In this document: in pieces, positions 16,438-24,000 of the stretch
Layout: every line of letters begins with the position of its first letter
Position numbering within the stretch: position 1 is the stretch's first letter
Assembly (NCBI GenBank): GCA_937968015.1
Contig: CALBSO010000069.1
Location: forward strand, 1 to 64,000
Origin: an uncultured Thermomicrobia bacterium
GTDB taxonomy: Bacteria; Chloroflexota; Chloroflexia; Thermomicrobiales; JALYUS01
Direction: 5' to 3'
Length of the DNA stretch: 64,000 nucleotides
Made by a program: the position numbers and the translations under genes
Notes under the pieces: model-generated
The model's database searches: none
What the model was told of the DNA's origin: nothing
What the model saw: the letters and a program-made list of their open reading frames with translations, nothing else

Positions 16438-17193
16438 ATGCGCACGAACACCGCGAAGCAGAAGATGCTGCAAGGCAAACCTGCTTTTGGCTATTCACTC
16501 GGCCTCGGGTCGCCGCTCGCCGCCGAGATCCTGGCGAGCAGCGGGATTGATTTCATCCTGCTCGACAACCAGCATGGGTCGTTCGGCCCGGACTCGACGA
16601 TCGCCTGTTTCATGGCGATGGCAGGCGGATCGGCGATTCCGATGGCCCGCACCGCCCGCAACGACTACACGATGATTGGCCGGCTGCTGGACGAGGGCGC
16701 GATGGGGATCGTTGTGCCGATGGTCCATACCGCTGAGGACGCGAAAACCGCCGCGGATTGCTGCCGGTTGCCCCCGGTCGGGACGCGCTCATGGGGCTGG
16801 GGTCGCGCCGCGCGATATGGGAGTGACTACGCGGATCGGATTAATGACGAGGTCTTCGTCGCGGTGCAACTGGAGAGCATCCAGGCGGTCGAGAACGCCG
16901 AGGCGATCATGTCCGTCCCCGGGGTGGATGGCTGCTGGGCCGGCCCGGCCGACATGGCGCTCTCAATGGGCATTGATCCACGCAACGCCCCAAACGACGA
17001 CCGGCACATCCGCGCGCTGGAGCGGGTTGTCCAGGCATGCCGGAACACCGGCAAGATCGCCGGCCTCTCGTGCGGCAGCCCCGAAGAGATGGTCCGGCGC
17101 GCGGCGCAAGGCTTCCAGTTCCTCACGGGCGGTGGCGATGGCGGATTCATCATCTCCGGCGCCGCCGCAGGCATCAAGACGCTCGGTCTCTAG
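16438..17193 (+). CDS. HpcH/HpaI aldolase/citrate lyase family protein
   Basis: A 251-residue class II (metal-dependent) aldolase of PF03328, cleaving or forming 2-keto-3-deoxy acids to pyruvate plus an aldehyde. FILLDNQHGSFG corresponds to the DxEH segment with the catalytic His (Glu replaced by Gln), the metal Glu is in VAVQLESIQAVENAE and the metal Asp in GCWAGPADMALSMG; LLDEGAMGIVVPMV is also typical. The start at 16438 is fixed by GGAGGAGGGGCGACGG. Its terminator lies 46 bp downstream. The replacement in the DxEH segment means activity should not be assumed. Confidence 0.85.
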   Translation: MRTNTAKQKMLQGKPAFGYSLGLGSPLAAEILASSGIDFILLDNQHGSFGPDSTIACFMAMAGGSAIPMARTARNDYTMIGRLLDEGAMGIVVPMVHTAEDAKTAADCCRLPPVGTRSWGWGRAARYGSDYADRINDEVFVAVQLESIQAVENAEAIMSVPGVDGCWAGPADMALSMGIDPRNAPNDDRHIRALERVVQACRNTGKIAGLSCGSPEEMVRRAAQGFQFLTGGGDGGFIISGAAAGIKTLGL

Positions 17194-17239
17194 CGAAGCA
17201 GGCAGCGGACTGCAAGCAGCGTTCGGTGTACGAACGCAA

Positions 17240-17268
17240 AACACCCCGGCGATGATCGCCGGGGTGTT
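17240..17268. terminator. 13-bp perfect hairpin between convergent genes
   Basis: AACACCCCGGCGA, loop TGA, then TCGCCGGGGTGTT. It sits between the aldolase gene (ends 17193) and the minus-strand microprotein gene (ends 17293), so it can serve both directions. A short A-run and TT border the stem. Confidence 0.8.
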
Positions 17269-17292
17269 GCGGTTGCGCGGAACGGGGCAGAT

Positions 17293-17472
17293 TTACTGCC
17301 CGCCGTTTGTGGTCCGCTGCCTGCTCAAGAAGCGCGGCCAGTGGGGCTTGCGTCGGGTTTCTTCCCGCCACGCCCCGAATTCGTATTCGTGGAAGACCAA
17401 TCGCGGCAGTTTCTCTTCGCGGATTTTCTTGTCCGGGAGCATACTGGCAATCAGGACCGCATTCTCAAACAT
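17293..17472 (-). CDS. tandem microprotein 2 (59 aa, MFENAV...)
   Basis: A 59-residue protein beginning MFENAVLIASMLPDKKIREE, rich in Arg/Lys/Glu, ending in TTNGGQ. It follows a related 56-residue gene by 17 bp. Both start MFE-x-AV-x-x-A, have a short hydrophobic N-terminal helix followed by a charged segment (KIREEKLPRL here) and an aromatic-basic tail (PHWPRFLSRQR here, RLPRFMRRGA in the partner). GGGGAAG precedes the ATG at 17472. The shared pattern and correct spacing support a real gene too small for usual gene finders. Function unknown. Confidence 0.55.
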   Translation of the reverse strand: MFENAVLIASMLPDKKIREEKLPRLVFHEYEFGAWREETRRKPHWPRFLSRQRTTNGGQ

Positions 17473-17489
17473 CGTTCTTCCCCTTTCGA

Positions 17490-17660
17490 TTAGACGAGGT
17501 TCGCGCCACGGCGCATGAATCGCGGGAGACGGATCGCGCGACGGCGCTCTTCCCGCGACGGCTCCAGATCGGGGCCATAAAATGCGCGGCGGTCCGCGAG
17601 GTCTTCATTACGCTTCAATTCGCTCACCAACGCGGCGGCGACCACAGCGGTTTCAAACAT
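17490..17660 (-). CDS. tandem microprotein 1 (56 aa, MFETAV...)
   Basis: A 56-residue protein beginning MFETAVVAAALVSELKRNED and ending in FMRRGANLV, the first of the tandem pair. The ATG at 17660 has GGGAG nine bases upstream. A longer in-frame version from a GTG at 17753 is possible but would start inside the likely regulatory region. The N-terminal ~14 residues can form an amphipathic or membrane-touching helix. The intergenic region ahead of it is shared with the divergent GNAT gene. Confidence 0.55.
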   Translation of the reverse strand: MFETAVVAAALVSELKRNEDLADRRAFYGPDLEPSREERRRAIRLPRFMRRGANLV

Positions 17661-17756
17661 GATAGGTGACTCCCTTTCTCTCATCAGGACAACGAACCAT
17701 CGCGTCATCCATAAAGTAGAACGCAGAGGCGGCAAAATTGTTCCGGATTTCACAAG

Positions 17757-17780
17757 TGATCGTGCATTCTTTCACGATCA
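17757..17780. promoter_or_regulatory. 8-bp inverted repeat TGATCGTG-N8-CACGATCA in a divergent promoter region
   Basis: The repeat lies in an AT-rich 210-bp region between the microprotein pair (minus) and the GNAT-Maf operon (plus). The perfect arms with 16-bp centre spacing suit a dimeric repressor; no regulator gene is adjacent. Confidence 0.4.
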
Positions 17781-17857
17781 TTTCGCTCTTCGGTCGCGCA
17801 TTGCAGTTCGTGATAACCTTCACAATCAATTTGCACAGCCTCGCGCGCCTTTTCCTG

Positions 17858-17863
17858 TACAAT
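17858..17863 (+). promoter_or_regulatory. -10 element TACAAT, near-leaderless start
   Basis: TGTACAAT ends seven bases before the ATG at 17871 and overlaps an alternative ATG at 17862, which makes the downstream start more likely. No ribosome site is present. Confidence 0.4.
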
Positions 17864-17870
17864 GCGCCAC

Positions 17871-18644
17871 ATGCATACCGACGCCACACTCCGACCTGTC
17901 GCTCCCGACGCCTATCATTCTCTCTTCCCGCTCATCCCCGATGAACCGTGGGCGATACCGGCGCGAGCGGCTGTCCTCGCGGGTTTGGCGGGGGTGTATG
18001 CGGATGACGTACGTATCCCATCGGTTGTCGCCATCGAAACGGAAACTACGGAAGGGCGATCGCTCTTCCTCTTTGGCGCGGTGGAGCATCCCGCACTGAT
18101 GGCGCATGTTCGCGCCCTCTCCGACCCGGTAACGCTCTGTGCGACTGCCCCGATAGCGAGCCAAATTCCTATCTGGCGCCCGGATGCGTCATCGCATCAA
18201 TCGGTGGCTTTTACCTTTCCCACGTCCGGCGCCGACGCGGCGTTTGTGATGCTGCCACCGGGTGGGGTGCGCCGGTTACGGCCTGCCGACGGACGACACC
18301 TGACCGCGTTCCCCGCCTGGCTCTGGGCGGGATACGGCTCACCGGAAGCGATGCTGCGACAAGGGATCGCCTACGCGCGCTACCTCCGCGCCGACCTCGT
18401 CGCCGTCGCCTGCACGGCGGGCACGACCGAGCGGTACGATGCCATCGCCGCCTACACGATCGAGCGGACGCGCCGTAACGGCTTCGCGCGGGAGTGCGCG
18501 CATCGCCTGATCGGCGCAATCCAGAGCGAGCGGGGCAAAGCCCCGGTGCTGACAACGAGCGCGGAGAACGGGGCGGCGGTTGCCCTTGCCCACTCCCTCG
18601 GCCTCACCGCGCGCCACAATCACACGGTATACGACCTCCCGTGA
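17871..18644 (+). CDS. GNAT-family acetyltransferase
   Basis: 257 residues. The C-terminal half has the acetyl-CoA fold: DLVAVACTAGTTERYDAIAAYTIERTRRNGFARECAHRLI spread over strand beta-4, the Q/RxxGxG-like turn (RRNGFA, degenerate) and helix alpha-3, then APVLTTSAENGAAVALAHSLGLTARHN with the Asn of the FR47-like group. The N-terminal half is a degenerate GNAT-like domain. It overlaps the Maf gene by 4 bp (GTGA). The substrate is unknown. Confidence 0.75.
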   Translation: MHTDATLRPVAPDAYHSLFPLIPDEPWAIPARAAVLAGLAGVYADDVRIPSVVAIETETTEGRSLFLFGAVEHPALMAHVRALSDPVTLCATAPIASQIPIWRPDASSHQSVAFTFPTSGADAAFVMLPPGGVRRLRPADGRHLTAFPAWLWAGYGSPEAMLRQGIAYARYLRADLVAVACTAGTTERYDAIAAYTIERTRRNGFARECAHRLIGAIQSERGKAPVLTTSAENGAAVALAHSLGLTARHNHTVYDLP

Positions 18645-19288
18645 ACGATCAGCCGCTGCTTATTCTCGCTTCTGGCTCGCCGCGCCGCCGCGAACTGCTC
18701 GGTCTGCTCGACCTCCCGTTCATGGTTGACCCGAGCGGCGCGGACGAGGTGCCACCTGCCGGAGTAAACCCGGAAGCAGTCGCACAATCCCTGGCGATCG
18801 TGAAGGCGCGCGCGGTCGCGGCGCGGCATCCCAGCGCATATGTCCTCGGCGCGGACACGCTCGTGACGGTGGATGGTCTGATTCTCGGCAAACCGACCGA
18901 TACGGCGGACGCGGCGCGGATGCTCCGCCGCCTGCGCGGCCGGGCGCATCGAGTGCCGACGGGGGTCGCGCTGATCGCCCCGGACGGCACGGAAACCGCC
19001 CGTGTCGAAACCGCGACGGTGACGATGCACCCGTACACCGAGGTCGCCATCAGTGCGTACCTCTCCACCGGCGAGCCATTCGACAAAGCGGGCTCCTACG
19101 CCGTGCAAGGCGCGGGAGGCGCCCTCGTCGCCTCCGTCGAGGGATGCTACACCACCGTCGTTGGCTTCCCCCTCTGCCGGGTGGCGGCGCTGCTCCGCGA
19201 TGCCGGATTCGCCTTCCCCACGGACCCGGCTTTCGGTTGCGCATCGGGCCGCTCCTGCGCGCTGAATCCGAGACCTGCATCGAGATAG
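18641..19288 (+). CDS. maf: Maf-family nucleoside triphosphate pyrophosphatase
   Basis: Hydrolyses non-canonical or regulatory dTTP/UTP-type nucleotides to the monophosphate, a house-cleaning role. LLILASGSPRRRELLGLLD is the conserved N-terminus, followed by VLGADTLVTVDG and LGKPTDTADAARMLRRLRGR and the active-site FDKAGSYAVQG. The start is a GTG at 18641 in a GTGA overlap with the GNAT stop. 215 residues; the C-terminal tail after the family domain (FPTDPAFGCASG) is slightly longer than usual. Confidence 0.93.
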   Translation: MNDQPLLILASGSPRRRELLGLLDLPFMVDPSGADEVPPAGVNPEAVAQSLAIVKARAVAARHPSAYVLGADTLVTVDGLILGKPTDTADAARMLRRLRGRAHRVPTGVALIAPDGTETARVETATVTMHPYTEVAISAYLSTGEPFDKAGSYAVQGAGGALVASVEGCYTTVVGFPLCRVAALLRDAGFAFPTDPAFGCASGRSCALNPRPASR

Positions 19289-19334
19289 CGATGGTGTTGC
19301 AGACTGAAGCCTGTGCCACCACTATTGCCCCGCG

Positions 19335-20129
19335 CTACGATGTTTCCCGCACCATATCGAACCCGCCGGTGTCTGTGGTATCCGTCGTTTCGGGCGGGAG
19401 GCAGATGCGGCGGCAAAGAGCGGTGAGGGTGGCGACCGTGAGGTCCGGCATCTCCTCGCGGGCGCGCGGCTCCTGGATGGCGTGCGGGCCGCGCCGGATG
19501 CGGATCGTCAGGATGCCGAGTCTCTTCGCGGGCGTGATGTCGTAGTCGAGGCGATCGCCAACCATTGCGGCCTCCTTCGGGTCGCAGGCGGCACGGTCGA
19601 GGGCGTATTGGAAGATGCGTGGATCGGGCTTACCGAAGCCAAGTTCCCCGGAGAGGCACCAGAGATGCACCGCCTCGCCGAACCCGGCGATCTCCGCCCA
19701 TTCGCGGATCGTCGCGGGCTGGTTGGCGATCACGCCGGTGCCGAATCGTTTGGCGAAAGTCTCCATCGTCGGCTTCGTCTCCGCATAGGGTGGCGTGGGG
19801 AGGGAGAGGTTGCGTAACTCCTGCTGCACGGCCGCCGCGGTCTGTTCATCCACGAGGCGGCTGAGGACGCCGCGCACGAGATGCCGATCGTACGACGCGA
19901 CCGCCGCATCCCATGCACCGCGCACGGTGGCGAGCGGTACGCGATGGCCGCGCAGGGCGAGCAACCGCACAATCTGCTTGCGCGTCTGCTCGTTACCGAG
20001 CGTTTCGTCCATGAGCACAGAGCCGACATCGAAGAAGAGCCAGCGAATCCGGCGCAGGCGATTCTCCAGCGCATTGGTGTCGCGCAGACGGCGGGGGAGC
20101 AGGTCCGGCCGGGTCGGGGGAACGCTCAT
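19335..20129 (-). CDS. HAD-family hydrolase
   Basis: A 264-residue haloacid dehalogenase-type phosphatase. Motif I is WLFFDVGSVLMDE (nucleophile Asp; the second Asp is Gly as in many HAD proteins), the Lys region is ELGFGKPDPRIF and motif IV is MVGDRLDYDI. An all-helical cap lies between motifs I and II. It overlaps the RidA-like gene by 4 bp, so both are one operon. The Pro/Arg-rich first 28 residues may be a start-site extension. Substrate unknown. Confidence 0.87.
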   Translation of the reverse strand: MSVPPTRPDLLPRRLRDTNALENRLRRIRWLFFDVGSVLMDETLGNEQTRKQIVRLLALRGHRVPLATVRGAWDAAVASYDRHLVRGVLSRLVDEQTAAAVQQELRNLSLPTPPYAETKPTMETFAKRFGTGVIANQPATIREWAEIAGFGEAVHLWCLSGELGFGKPDPRIFQYALDRAACDPKEAAMVGDRLDYDITPAKRLGILTIRIRRGPHAIQEPRAREEMPDLTVATLTALCRRICLPPETTDTTDTGGFDMVRETS

Positions 20130-20530
20130 GCGGGCGGCGCCACCGCGTCCACTTCGATCTCGACACGCATCGCCGGGTCAATCAGCGCGGCGACAGCGAG
20201 CAGCGTGCTGCATGGCCGCACCGCGCCGAATGTCTCCTTCAACGCCCGTGCCACTTCCGTCCAATCGTGGATATCCACGAGATAGACGCGATAGCGCACG
20301 ACATCCGCCATCGTCGCCCCCGTTTCGCCGAGCGCCCAGCCGATATTGGCGAGAATTTGCACCGTCTGCACGTATGGATCATTGATGCCGACGAGTGCGC
20401 CCTCCTTCATCGCTGTCGTGCCGGAGGTATAGACGAGATTGCCGATTCGCACCGCGCGCGAATACCCGACCCGCTCCTCCCACGGCGTACCGGACGAGAT
20501 ATTTACCCGCTCGTGGGCTGTGTCGCTCAT
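20126..20530 (-). CDS. RidA/YjgF/UK114 family protein
   Basis: 134 residues; the fold landmarks GNLVYTSGTTA, QTVQILANIGWAL and the C-terminal MRVEIEVDAVA are present. Archetypal RidA deaminates reactive 2-aminoacrylate imines with an Arg in the PxRS motif; here the corresponding segment is VRPCSTLL, with Cys in that position, so this belongs to a divergent Rid subgroup and need not have imine deaminase activity. First gene of a two-gene operon with the HAD hydrolase. Confidence 0.85.
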   Translation of the reverse strand: MSDTAHERVNISSGTPWEERVGYSRAVRIGNLVYTSGTTAMKEGALVGINDPYVQTVQILANIGWALGETGATMADVVRYRVYLVDIHDWTEVARALKETFGAVRPCSTLLAVAALIDPAMRVEIEVDAVAPPA

Positions 20531-20550
20531 TGTTCCCCCTTCTTCGCGTT

Positions 20551-22362
20551 TTATGTGAGGCTGTCGTGCCAGAGGAGAAAGTGCAAGCCGACGTTGCCCA
20601 TCTCCACCTGCCAGGCGGGCGCGTTATCGGGCGTGTAGGTGAGCACTCGTCGCTCGAACGCCTGCATCAGCACCGAACGCAGCGTACCGCCGACGCGCGT
20701 CTGTGTCCAGTACGGTTCGGTAATCGGCAGGCCGAGGAGGGTCTGCCAGTCCGACGGGAGCGTCTGCATCCAATTCCAGAAGACATCCGGGATGTTGTGG
20801 CCGAGGTTCGAGTCGTATTGCGCGATCGTGGCATACCCGCCGCGCGACGGGTCATCTCCGACATGACCGCCGCGATCAATCGTCGCGGTCACCGACTGGC
20901 CGATGTTCTTCGCGGCGCGCCGATCCTTCGCCAGATCACCGAACGATGCGACGCTCCAAAGCGTCGCGTACGTCGGACACGTCTCGTTGTTCAGCGCGTC
21001 CCCCGCGACCGGGATCGTCGCCGGGCGATACGACCGGAACGCACTATTGCCGACCTGTACGCCGCCGCTGACCATCTCCGTGACGAGCAGGCCGTTCGAG
21101 ACGCCGCTCGTCGGTGTTGTCAGTTCCATCCGCGCTTTGTCGAAGTAGAAGACCGTCCGCATACCGCCCGGTGACTCCGCGTATGGCTCCATCCGCGTCG
21201 TCACGACATCCGGCCCATAGAGCCATGAGCGCGTGACTCTTCCCGCCGCGACCGCGCCATCGCCGCCGCTCCATGCCGTGCCGATCACACCGGGGGCCGC
21301 ATTGACCCCATTCGGCAGATGATATCCGGTAGAGGGCGGCGATGGTGCGACGGGGAAAGATGGCAGCGTGCGCGACGCTGGCGTCTGAATAACTTTGCTT
21401 GCTACGACAGCGGTCGGCGGCGCGGTGGTTGGAGTGGCCGAAACGGGTTTCGGCGTTGCAGTTGCGCCGGGCATGACATTCGCGAGATCGCCCGGCCCCC
21501 TCGTCCGGAATCCCCAGACGCGCGAGAACGGCTGGCCGCTCGCCGTTCCAGTGACGGTCACGCTGTAGTTCGTACCCGGCTGCATCGGCGCGGTCGTGGC
21601 GATCAGGTCCGTATTGCGGGAGAGCCAGCCCGTGCCGGTATTCGCGAAAGAGGGGACCGTCTGCCCGTTCGCGGTGATCGTCACGGTCGCGAAGGTCACG
21701 CTGCCATCGCCGTTGTACTTGAGTGTGATTGGCGTGCCAATCGGGTACGAGGCATTCGTGAAGGCGTTGGGCGATTCGCCATCGAAACTCGTTCCGATGC
21801 CCGATGCGCCATCGGGTGGCCACTGCTCCCAGACGGGAGTGGCAGTCGTGCTCCAATCGGGCGTGCCGAAATCAATCACGTCCACCTTGACAGTGTCGTT
21901 CACGACACCGAAGCCAATATGGACATAGCGCGGGTCGAGAAGCGTCAGGCGGTGATTGATCGTGCCGATGTACCAGTCCAGCGAGGCCAGTTGATTGCCC
22001 GTGAGGCCCATATTCTCGTTGACATTGCGGCTCGGATAGCCCGCCGCCTGGGCGCGGTCGAAGAAATCCGCGCCGGTGAAGCCCGGCAGACCCGGCTTCT
22101 CATCGTGGATGCCGACACCACCACTGCCGTTATTCAGTTGGTAGTAGCGTGCGTGCGCCTGGGCGGATTGGTCGAGGGCGGGATGGCGCGCAATGGGCGC
22201 AACGCCGATCGCGGCCCGCCACTGGTTGATGCGGGCGAGTGCGGCATTGCGCTGGGATTCGAGATCGTCCGCCGCCGCGCGCGTGACGGTACAAATGGGC
22301 ACGACGAGGCCGCAGATCAACAGCAGGACGCCCATTAAACTCGCTCGCCACTTCCGACGCAT
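20551..22362 (-). CDS. secreted CAP/SCP-domain protein with a Chloroflexota-type C-terminal module
   Basis: About 603 residues. A signal peptide (residues ~1-30, LLLICGLVVPICTVTRAAA) is followed by a CAP domain: RNAALARINQWRAAIG, SAQAHARYYQLN, NVNENMGLTG and HRLTLLDPRYVHIGFGV. Next come an Ig-like/bacterial beta domain with ANGQTVPSF, a Thr/Pro-rich linker, and a module with VFYFDKARMEL, VTEMVSGGVQVG and, near the end, FERRVLTYTPDNAPAWQVEMGNVG. The YFDKARMEL part recurs in the gene at 63445. The start at 22362 is chosen behind GGGAGTGGGGGG. Probably a cell-surface or secreted protein; the CAP function (adhesion, hydrolase) is not known here. Confidence 0.8.
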   Translation of the reverse strand: MRRKWRASLMGVLLLICGLVVPICTVTRAAADDLESQRNAALARINQWRAAIGVAPIARHPALDQSAQAHARYYQLNNGSGGVGIHDEKPGLPGFTGADFFDRAQAAGYPSRNVNENMGLTGNQLASLDWYIGTINHRLTLLDPRYVHIGFGVVNDTVKVDVIDFGTPDWSTTATPVWEQWPPDGASGIGTSFDGESPNAFTNASYPIGTPITLKYNGDGSVTFATVTITANGQTVPSFANTGTGWLSRNTDLIATTAPMQPGTNYSVTVTGTASGQPFSRVWGFRTRGPGDLANVMPGATATPKPVSATPTTAPPTAVVASKVIQTPASRTLPSFPVAPSPPSTGYHLPNGVNAAPGVIGTAWSGGDGAVAAGRVTRSWLYGPDVVTTRMEPYAESPGGMRTVFYFDKARMELTTPTSGVSNGLLVTEMVSGGVQVGNSAFRSYRPATIPVAGDALNNETCPTYATLWSVASFGDLAKDRRAAKNIGQSVTATIDRGGHVGDDPSRGGYATIAQYDSNLGHNIPDVFWNWMQTLPSDWQTLLGLPITEPYWTQTRVGGTLRSVLMQAFERRVLTYTPDNAPAWQVEMGNVGLHFLLWHDSLT

Positions 22363-22651
22363 ACCCCCCACTCCCCATATCGCCCGATCAAAACTCCCAC
22401 CGCATCATAGTCCGTACAGCACGTACGCGCAACATTATGCAAACCTGGGCAAGAAGATCGTAGTATCTCCCGCCAAACGATCACGGATTCTTTCGGCATC
22501 AACGATGCTATGATCCCCTTGCGTCCTCGTGGACAATAGAGGGAGGACGCGACCGCACTGACCCGCCATTTCGCGGGCGCATCCATTCTTCTGGCACCGT
22601 GTATGCCACAGACGGTATATACTGTTCCGGCACATAGGGAGGAGCGAAACC
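22363..22651. other. intergenic region between divergent genes
   Basis: A 289-bp gap without a recognisable gene. It holds an extended -10-like TGCTATGAT at 22506-22514, a TATACT at 22618-22623 and an imperfect hairpin around 22565-22580 (CGCCATTTCGCGGGCG). Confidence 0.4.
22618..22623 (+). promoter_or_regulatory. -10 element TATACT for the DUF2382 gene
   Basis: It lies 28 bases before the ATG at 22652, leaving room for the GGGAGGAGC ribosome site. No consensus -35 lies 16-18 bp upstream, so an activator or alternative sigma factor is possible. Confidence 0.4.
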
Positions 22652-23704
22652 ATGAGTTATGGAGCACCGTCGGCGGGATATGGGCAGCCCAACCTGCAAC
22701 TGGGGATGCCCGTGAGTTCAGACAATGGATGGACCGGCTCGATCACCGAGATCATCCCAGCCGCGCCCGGCTACGAGGGTGCGGTGCGTGTCGCGTGGCA
22801 CGGGGACGGTACGACACTCGTTGCGCTCTCGATGTTCGTGGTCGAAAACGGTCAGGCGGTGATTCGCGCGCAACCGCCGCCATCGGCTATCGTCGCGCCA
22901 GCGCCGCAGGCGCCACCGCAACCACAAGTGCTGGAAGACGATCTCACCACCCGGCTTGCCGGCCCCGCGCCTGCCCCCGCGCAGAATGATCCATCGCACG
23001 TCAATCCCTATGTCAGTGATCCACCGCTCGTGACGCCCGAGCCACCGCCAATCCACCCCACGCACGGCGGGCAAGTGCGTGATGAGCACGACGACGTCAC
23101 GTACATTCCCCATGTACCCCGGCAGGAACCGGCTGCCGTCGCGGACGATCTGGACGCGACGTATATACCGTCCGTGCCGCGCGAGCCGATCGCAGCGGAG
23201 GCAGGCGTGACGGTGCCGCTCGACGCGATGCATGAAGCCGGCACGCATATTATGGACGCCAATCAGCAGGAAGTGACCGTTCCCGTGATCGAGGAGCAGG
23301 TCGAGGCGCACCCGGAGTGGCGGGATGCCGGCTCAATCATCGTCCGTACCGTGGCCGAGGAGATCCCGCAGACGCTCACGCGGGAAACGCAGCGCGAGGA
23401 ACTCTTCGTCGAGCGCCTCGCGGTCGGCCGGGAACTCGCGGCGGACGAAGAAGTGATGCCGCGCGAGGAGGGTGATACGTATATCATCCCCGTCATCGTC
23501 GAGGAAGCCGTTGTCGTGACGCGGCGCGTCCTCGCTGAGGAACTGCGCATTACGAAGCGCATCATCCCGACGATGCAAACAGTCCAGACAGTCGTGCGCA
23601 AAGAGCGCGTCGAGATAGACGCGGGCCATCTCGCGGACCGCGTGCATGATGCCGATCCCTCAAGCGATCCCCCGCCAGCGCCTCAGTCGAGCCATTCCTC
23701 CTGA
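22652..23704 (+). CDS. DUF2382 (YsnF/AvaK) domain stress protein
   Basis: 350 residues. The N-terminal ~75 form a small beta-rich domain; a Pro/Ala-rich disordered linker follows, containing two copies of a motif (DDVTYIPHVPRQEP and LDATYIPSVPREP). The C-terminal ~150 residues are DUF2382: EVTVPVIEEQVEAH, TRETQREELFVERLAVGREL, TYIIPVIVEEAVVVTRRVLAEELRITKR. YsnF-type proteins are general-stress proteins of unknown chemistry, often linked to PRC-barrel domains, as in the next gene. Strong acidic bias. First gene of the stress cluster, with its own terminator. Confidence 0.82.
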   Translation: MSYGAPSAGYGQPNLQLGMPVSSDNGWTGSITEIIPAAPGYEGAVRVAWHGDGTTLVALSMFVVENGQAVIRAQPPPSAIVAPAPQAPPQPQVLEDDLTTRLAGPAPAPAQNDPSHVNPYVSDPPLVTPEPPPIHPTHGGQVRDEHDDVTYIPHVPRQEPAAVADDLDATYIPSVPREPIAAEAGVTVPLDAMHEAGTHIMDANQQEVTVPVIEEQVEAHPEWRDAGSIIVRTVAEEIPQTLTRETQREELFVERLAVGRELAADEEVMPREEGDTYIIPVIVEEAVVVTRRVLAEELRITKRIIPTMQTVQTVVRKERVEIDAGHLADRVHDADPSSDPPPAPQSSHSS

Positions 23705-23740
23705 CACACGCGTACACCACCCGATTATCACGAGATCGGT

Positions 23741-23772
23741 GACGGGATGCCCTTACGGCATCCCGTCTCTTT
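23741..23772 (+). terminator. rho-independent terminator after the first DUF2382 gene
   Basis: GACGGGATGCC, loop CTTAC, GGCATCCCGTC, then TCTCTTTT. A perfect 11-bp stem followed by a T-rich tract. Confidence 0.9.
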
Positions 23773-24000
23773 TGGATAAGACGCCGTGCGAAAGATACGC
23801 AGAATCCCGCGACATGTACCTATCGTCAGAGCAGTCAAATCCCTCACACAATCTGCTAATACAATTGCTAGAGTCCATAATTGTATTCCATCCATCGTGG
23901 CACGATTGTTGCCGAAAGCCGATGCACGACGGTATCGGCGGTGATACCGAAAAGCGAAGTATCTGGGGCGACGGATCCCAGGCGAAGGAGGAGCAGAACC

